A stretch of 6,234 nucleotides of DNA from the NCBI GenBank assembly GCA_020024085.1, contig JAHHUG010000076.1:1-6234 (forward strand), read 5' to 3'. A model generated the notes under the pieces. The model saw nothing but the letters and a program-made list of their open reading frames with translations. It had not been told where the DNA came from and made no database searches. The position numbers and the translations under genes were made by a program. Of the stretch, positions 4,961-6,234 are shown in pieces. The stretch's first letter is position 1. Each line of letters begins with the position of its first letter. The stretch is from Christensenellaceae bacterium (GTDB taxonomy: Bacteria; Bacillota; Clostridia; Christensenellales; CAAEEZ01).

Positions 4961-6087
4961 ACATTCTCCTTATTATAATAATCTACAGCTTCTTTTGTAA
5001 GAGGATAAACTGATTTACCTTTACTAGTCAAATAATCATAGCTCCAGTTTAGACATTTTTTGAATGCGCTATCTAAGCCATTAACCCTTAAATCCTCTCT
5101 AATATCTTCTACACCATCGTGAGTTCTACCTTTGCAAATTTTATCTGCTAGGAAAACTAATTTTCCAAGGTCAGACATTCCAGGTTTTGCAGTGGTATGA
5201 AATCTTATGGCATCAAGTACCATTTCGTCGGTAATATTATACTCGTAATAAGCAACTCTTTCGCCATAAAATTGATGGAAAATCTCCGTATTAACAGTAA
5301 CGGGTGGTACTCCATAAACAACATCTTTTCTTTCTTTAGCAATATCGTGAAGAATACATGCAACAAATACTCTTGTTGTACTAATATTAAGATTGCAATA
5401 TTGATTAATTTTTATACCACATAACACGGTATTTGTAATATGAGTAAATAATCTTTCAGAAACATTCGATTTTACTTTGCTTACAAATTGGTCATAATTC
5501 ATGTACAAATGATTATCTTTAATGTATTTTGCAACTGAATCACCAACAAATTCTGTAATATCTTGATACAAAAAATTTGAAACAGTGATATAAGTTGAAG
5601 ATACATCTTTACCTTCGTGTTCTAATAATGTTATATTAGCTTTGTACTTTTTTGTATATTCATCAATTTTGGATTGATAATCAAATACTACATTGTTTCG
5701 TTTTATTATACAAAGTGGGAAATCATGTAATAGTTCTTCATATCTATACCAGCTTTCAATGTTCCTAAAAGAATCGCCACCAATTACATATATCAAATCT
5801 GGATATTTATTATTCAAGTTATGCAACATAGTATAAGCATAATTGACATCAGTATTAGTTGTTAGTTCATAATCATCAATTTCAACATAATCCAAATCAG
5901 ATAACATAATTTTAATCATATTTACTCTATCATTAAAAGAAGTTTTACTTTTCTTTTTATGAGGAGGTAAATATGTAGGCAAAATTACTACCTTGTCAAC
6001 CTTTAATTCATCATGACAGGCCTCTATAATTTTTCTATGTTCTAAATGTATTGGGTCAAAACTACCACCATAAATAGCTACTTTCAT
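4957..6087 (-). CDS. nadD-yqeK: NadD-YqeK fusion: nicotinate-nucleotide adenylyltransferase plus HD-domain Ap4A hydrolase-like protein
   Basis: The 376-aa protein joins two enzymes usually encoded by adjacent genes. Residues 1 to about 193 are NadD, which makes deamido-NAD from nicotinate mononucleotide and ATP: GGSFDPIHLEH (7-17), PPHKK (41-45), VIGGDSF (101-107), ESWYRYEEL (111-119) and VSSTYIT (162-168). Two motif positions deviate: the HxGH site reads HLEH (Glu16), and the final Arg of the SSTxIR motif is Thr168. Residues about 197-376 are a YqeK-type HD domain, with candidate metal ligands His216, His247-Asp248 (LHDIAKE), His271, His297 and Asp315 (FLADKI). YqeK proteins are known symmetrical Ap4A hydrolases. 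The start ATG at 6087 fits the family N-terminus and has no Shine-Dalgarno. It is the first gene of its operon, overlapping rsfS by 4 nt. Confidence 0.93.
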   Translation of the reverse strand: MKVAIYGGSFDPIHLEHRKIIEACHDELKVDKVVILPTYLPPHKKKSKTSFNDRVNMIKIMLSDLDYVEIDDYELTTNTDVNYAYTMLHNLNNKYPDLIYVIGGDSFRNIESWYRYEELLHDFPLCIIKRNNVVFDYQSKIDEYTKKYKANITLLEHEGKDVSSTYITVSNFLYQDITEFVGDSVAKYIKDNHLYMNYDQFVSKVKSNVSERLFTHITNTVLCGIKINQYCNLNISTTRVFVACILHDIAKERKDVVYGVPPVTVNTEIFHQFYGERVAYYEYNITDEMVLDAIRFHTTAKPGMSDLGKLVFLADKICKGRTHDGVEDIREDLRVNGLDSAFKKCLNWSYDYLTSKGKSVYPLTKEAVDYYNKENV

Positions 6088-6093
6088 AACTTT

Positions 6094-6122
6094 ATTTTAC
6101 AACATTTAGTAATATATTTCAA
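6094..6122 (-). promoter_or_regulatory. sigma-70/sigma-A promoter for the nadD-yqeK operon
   Basis: On the minus strand TTGAAA (6122-6117) and TAAAAT (6099-6094) are exactly 17 bp apart. The -10 box ends 6 nt before the ATG at 6087, so the transcript should start at or next to the ATG. No Shine-Dalgarno is present. The same spacing is seen at tsaE, which raises confidence in both. Confidence 0.68.
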
Positions 6123-6132
6123 CATTAATGTT
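6121..6132. repeat. 12-bp perfect palindrome AACATTAATGTT at the nadD-yqeK promoter
   Basis: AACATTAATGTT is self-complementary over 12 bp and overlaps the first two bases of the -35 box of the nadD-yqeK promoter. The half-site AACATT recurs 20 bp away at 6101-6106, inside the promoter spacer. It could be an operator, but the AT-rich composition makes chance a real alternative. Confidence 0.35.
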
Positions 6133-6189
6133 ATAAAAAAAGTAATATTTAATCATAATATATATATTTTATATAAGTTAGAGGTTTTT

Positions 6190-6234
6190 ATGCAAAATAA
6201 ATTTGATAAATTCATATTAAGCATAGCTATGTTT
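6190..6234 (+). CDS. N-terminus of an unidentified plus-strand gene (partial)
   Basis: ATG at 6190 opens a frame that runs to the window edge (15 codons, beginning Met-Gln-Asn-Lys-Phe-Asp-Lys-Phe-Ile-Leu). AGAGG (6180-6184) lies 5 nt upstream, a good Shine-Dalgarno at good spacing. It is the only supported plus-strand gene and is divergent from the nadD-yqeK operon, separated by 102 bp. Too little is visible to name a product; the end of the visible part is hydrophobic, so a membrane or secreted protein is possible but unproven. Confidence 0.55.
   Translation, partial: MQNKFDKFILSIAMF

Noticed and set aside
6131..6177. Plus-strand promoter for the gene at 6190 (e.g. TTATAA, 17 bp, CATAAT, or TTTAAT, 18 bp, TATAAG)
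   Set aside because: The region is almost pure A/T, so such matches are expected by chance; the -35 boxes are poor and the second would start transcription within the Shine-Dalgarno sequence.

Overview
The window is AT-rich, gene-dense bacterial DNA with tightly packed genes. The gene neighbourhoods (nadD/yqeK/rsfS, tsaE-tsaB-rimI, and a RibU-type ECF S-component behind an FMN riboswitch) point to a low-GC Bacillota (Clostridia/Bacilli-like) organism. TGA is used as a stop (end of the NadD-YqeK gene, in an ATGA overlap) and TGG encodes Trp, so I assume genetic code 11 rather than the Mollicutes code. No mobile element, CRISPR array, tRNA or rRNA was seen.

Layout, read in the direction of transcription (almost everything is on the minus strand, right to left). 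(1) At the right edge a plus-strand gene starts at 6190 and leaves the window; it is divergent from the rest. (2) Operon A (6087 to 2993) encodes a NadD-YqeK fusion, the ribosomal silencing factor RsfS, a 96-aa protein resembling the C-terminal part of YhcN/YlaJ sporulation lipoproteins but with no signal peptide, and a pyrimidine-nucleoside phosphorylase. (3) A riboflavin-uptake unit (about 2986 to 2104) consists of a promoter, FMN riboswitch, intrinsic terminator, ribU and a second terminator. (4) Operon B (2039 to left edge) encodes tsaE, tsaB, rimI and an alpha/beta hydrolase cut by the window edge.

Functionally these are housekeeping genes: NAD synthesis and probable Ap4A removal, ribosome hibernation, pyrimidine salvage, riboflavin import, tRNA t6A modification and S18 acetylation. 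The main interest is in expression signals. Both operon heads (nadD-yqeK and tsaE) have a near-consensus promoter with a 17-bp spacer whose -10 box ends exactly 6 nt before the ATG, and neither has a Shine-Dalgarno sequence, which predicts leaderless mRNAs. The hydrolase has no usable ATG/GTG/TTG and appears to start at an ATT behind a perfect GGAGG inside the end of rimI. The YhcN-like gene has its ribosome binding site in the loop of a 39-nt two-part hairpin. The FMN riboswitch shows a plausible switching pair between its P1 5' strand and the terminator hairpin.

I did not find a clearly new multi-gene system. There are no gaps of more than 300 bases without a gene; the largest (2764-2992) is filled by the riboswitch leader.
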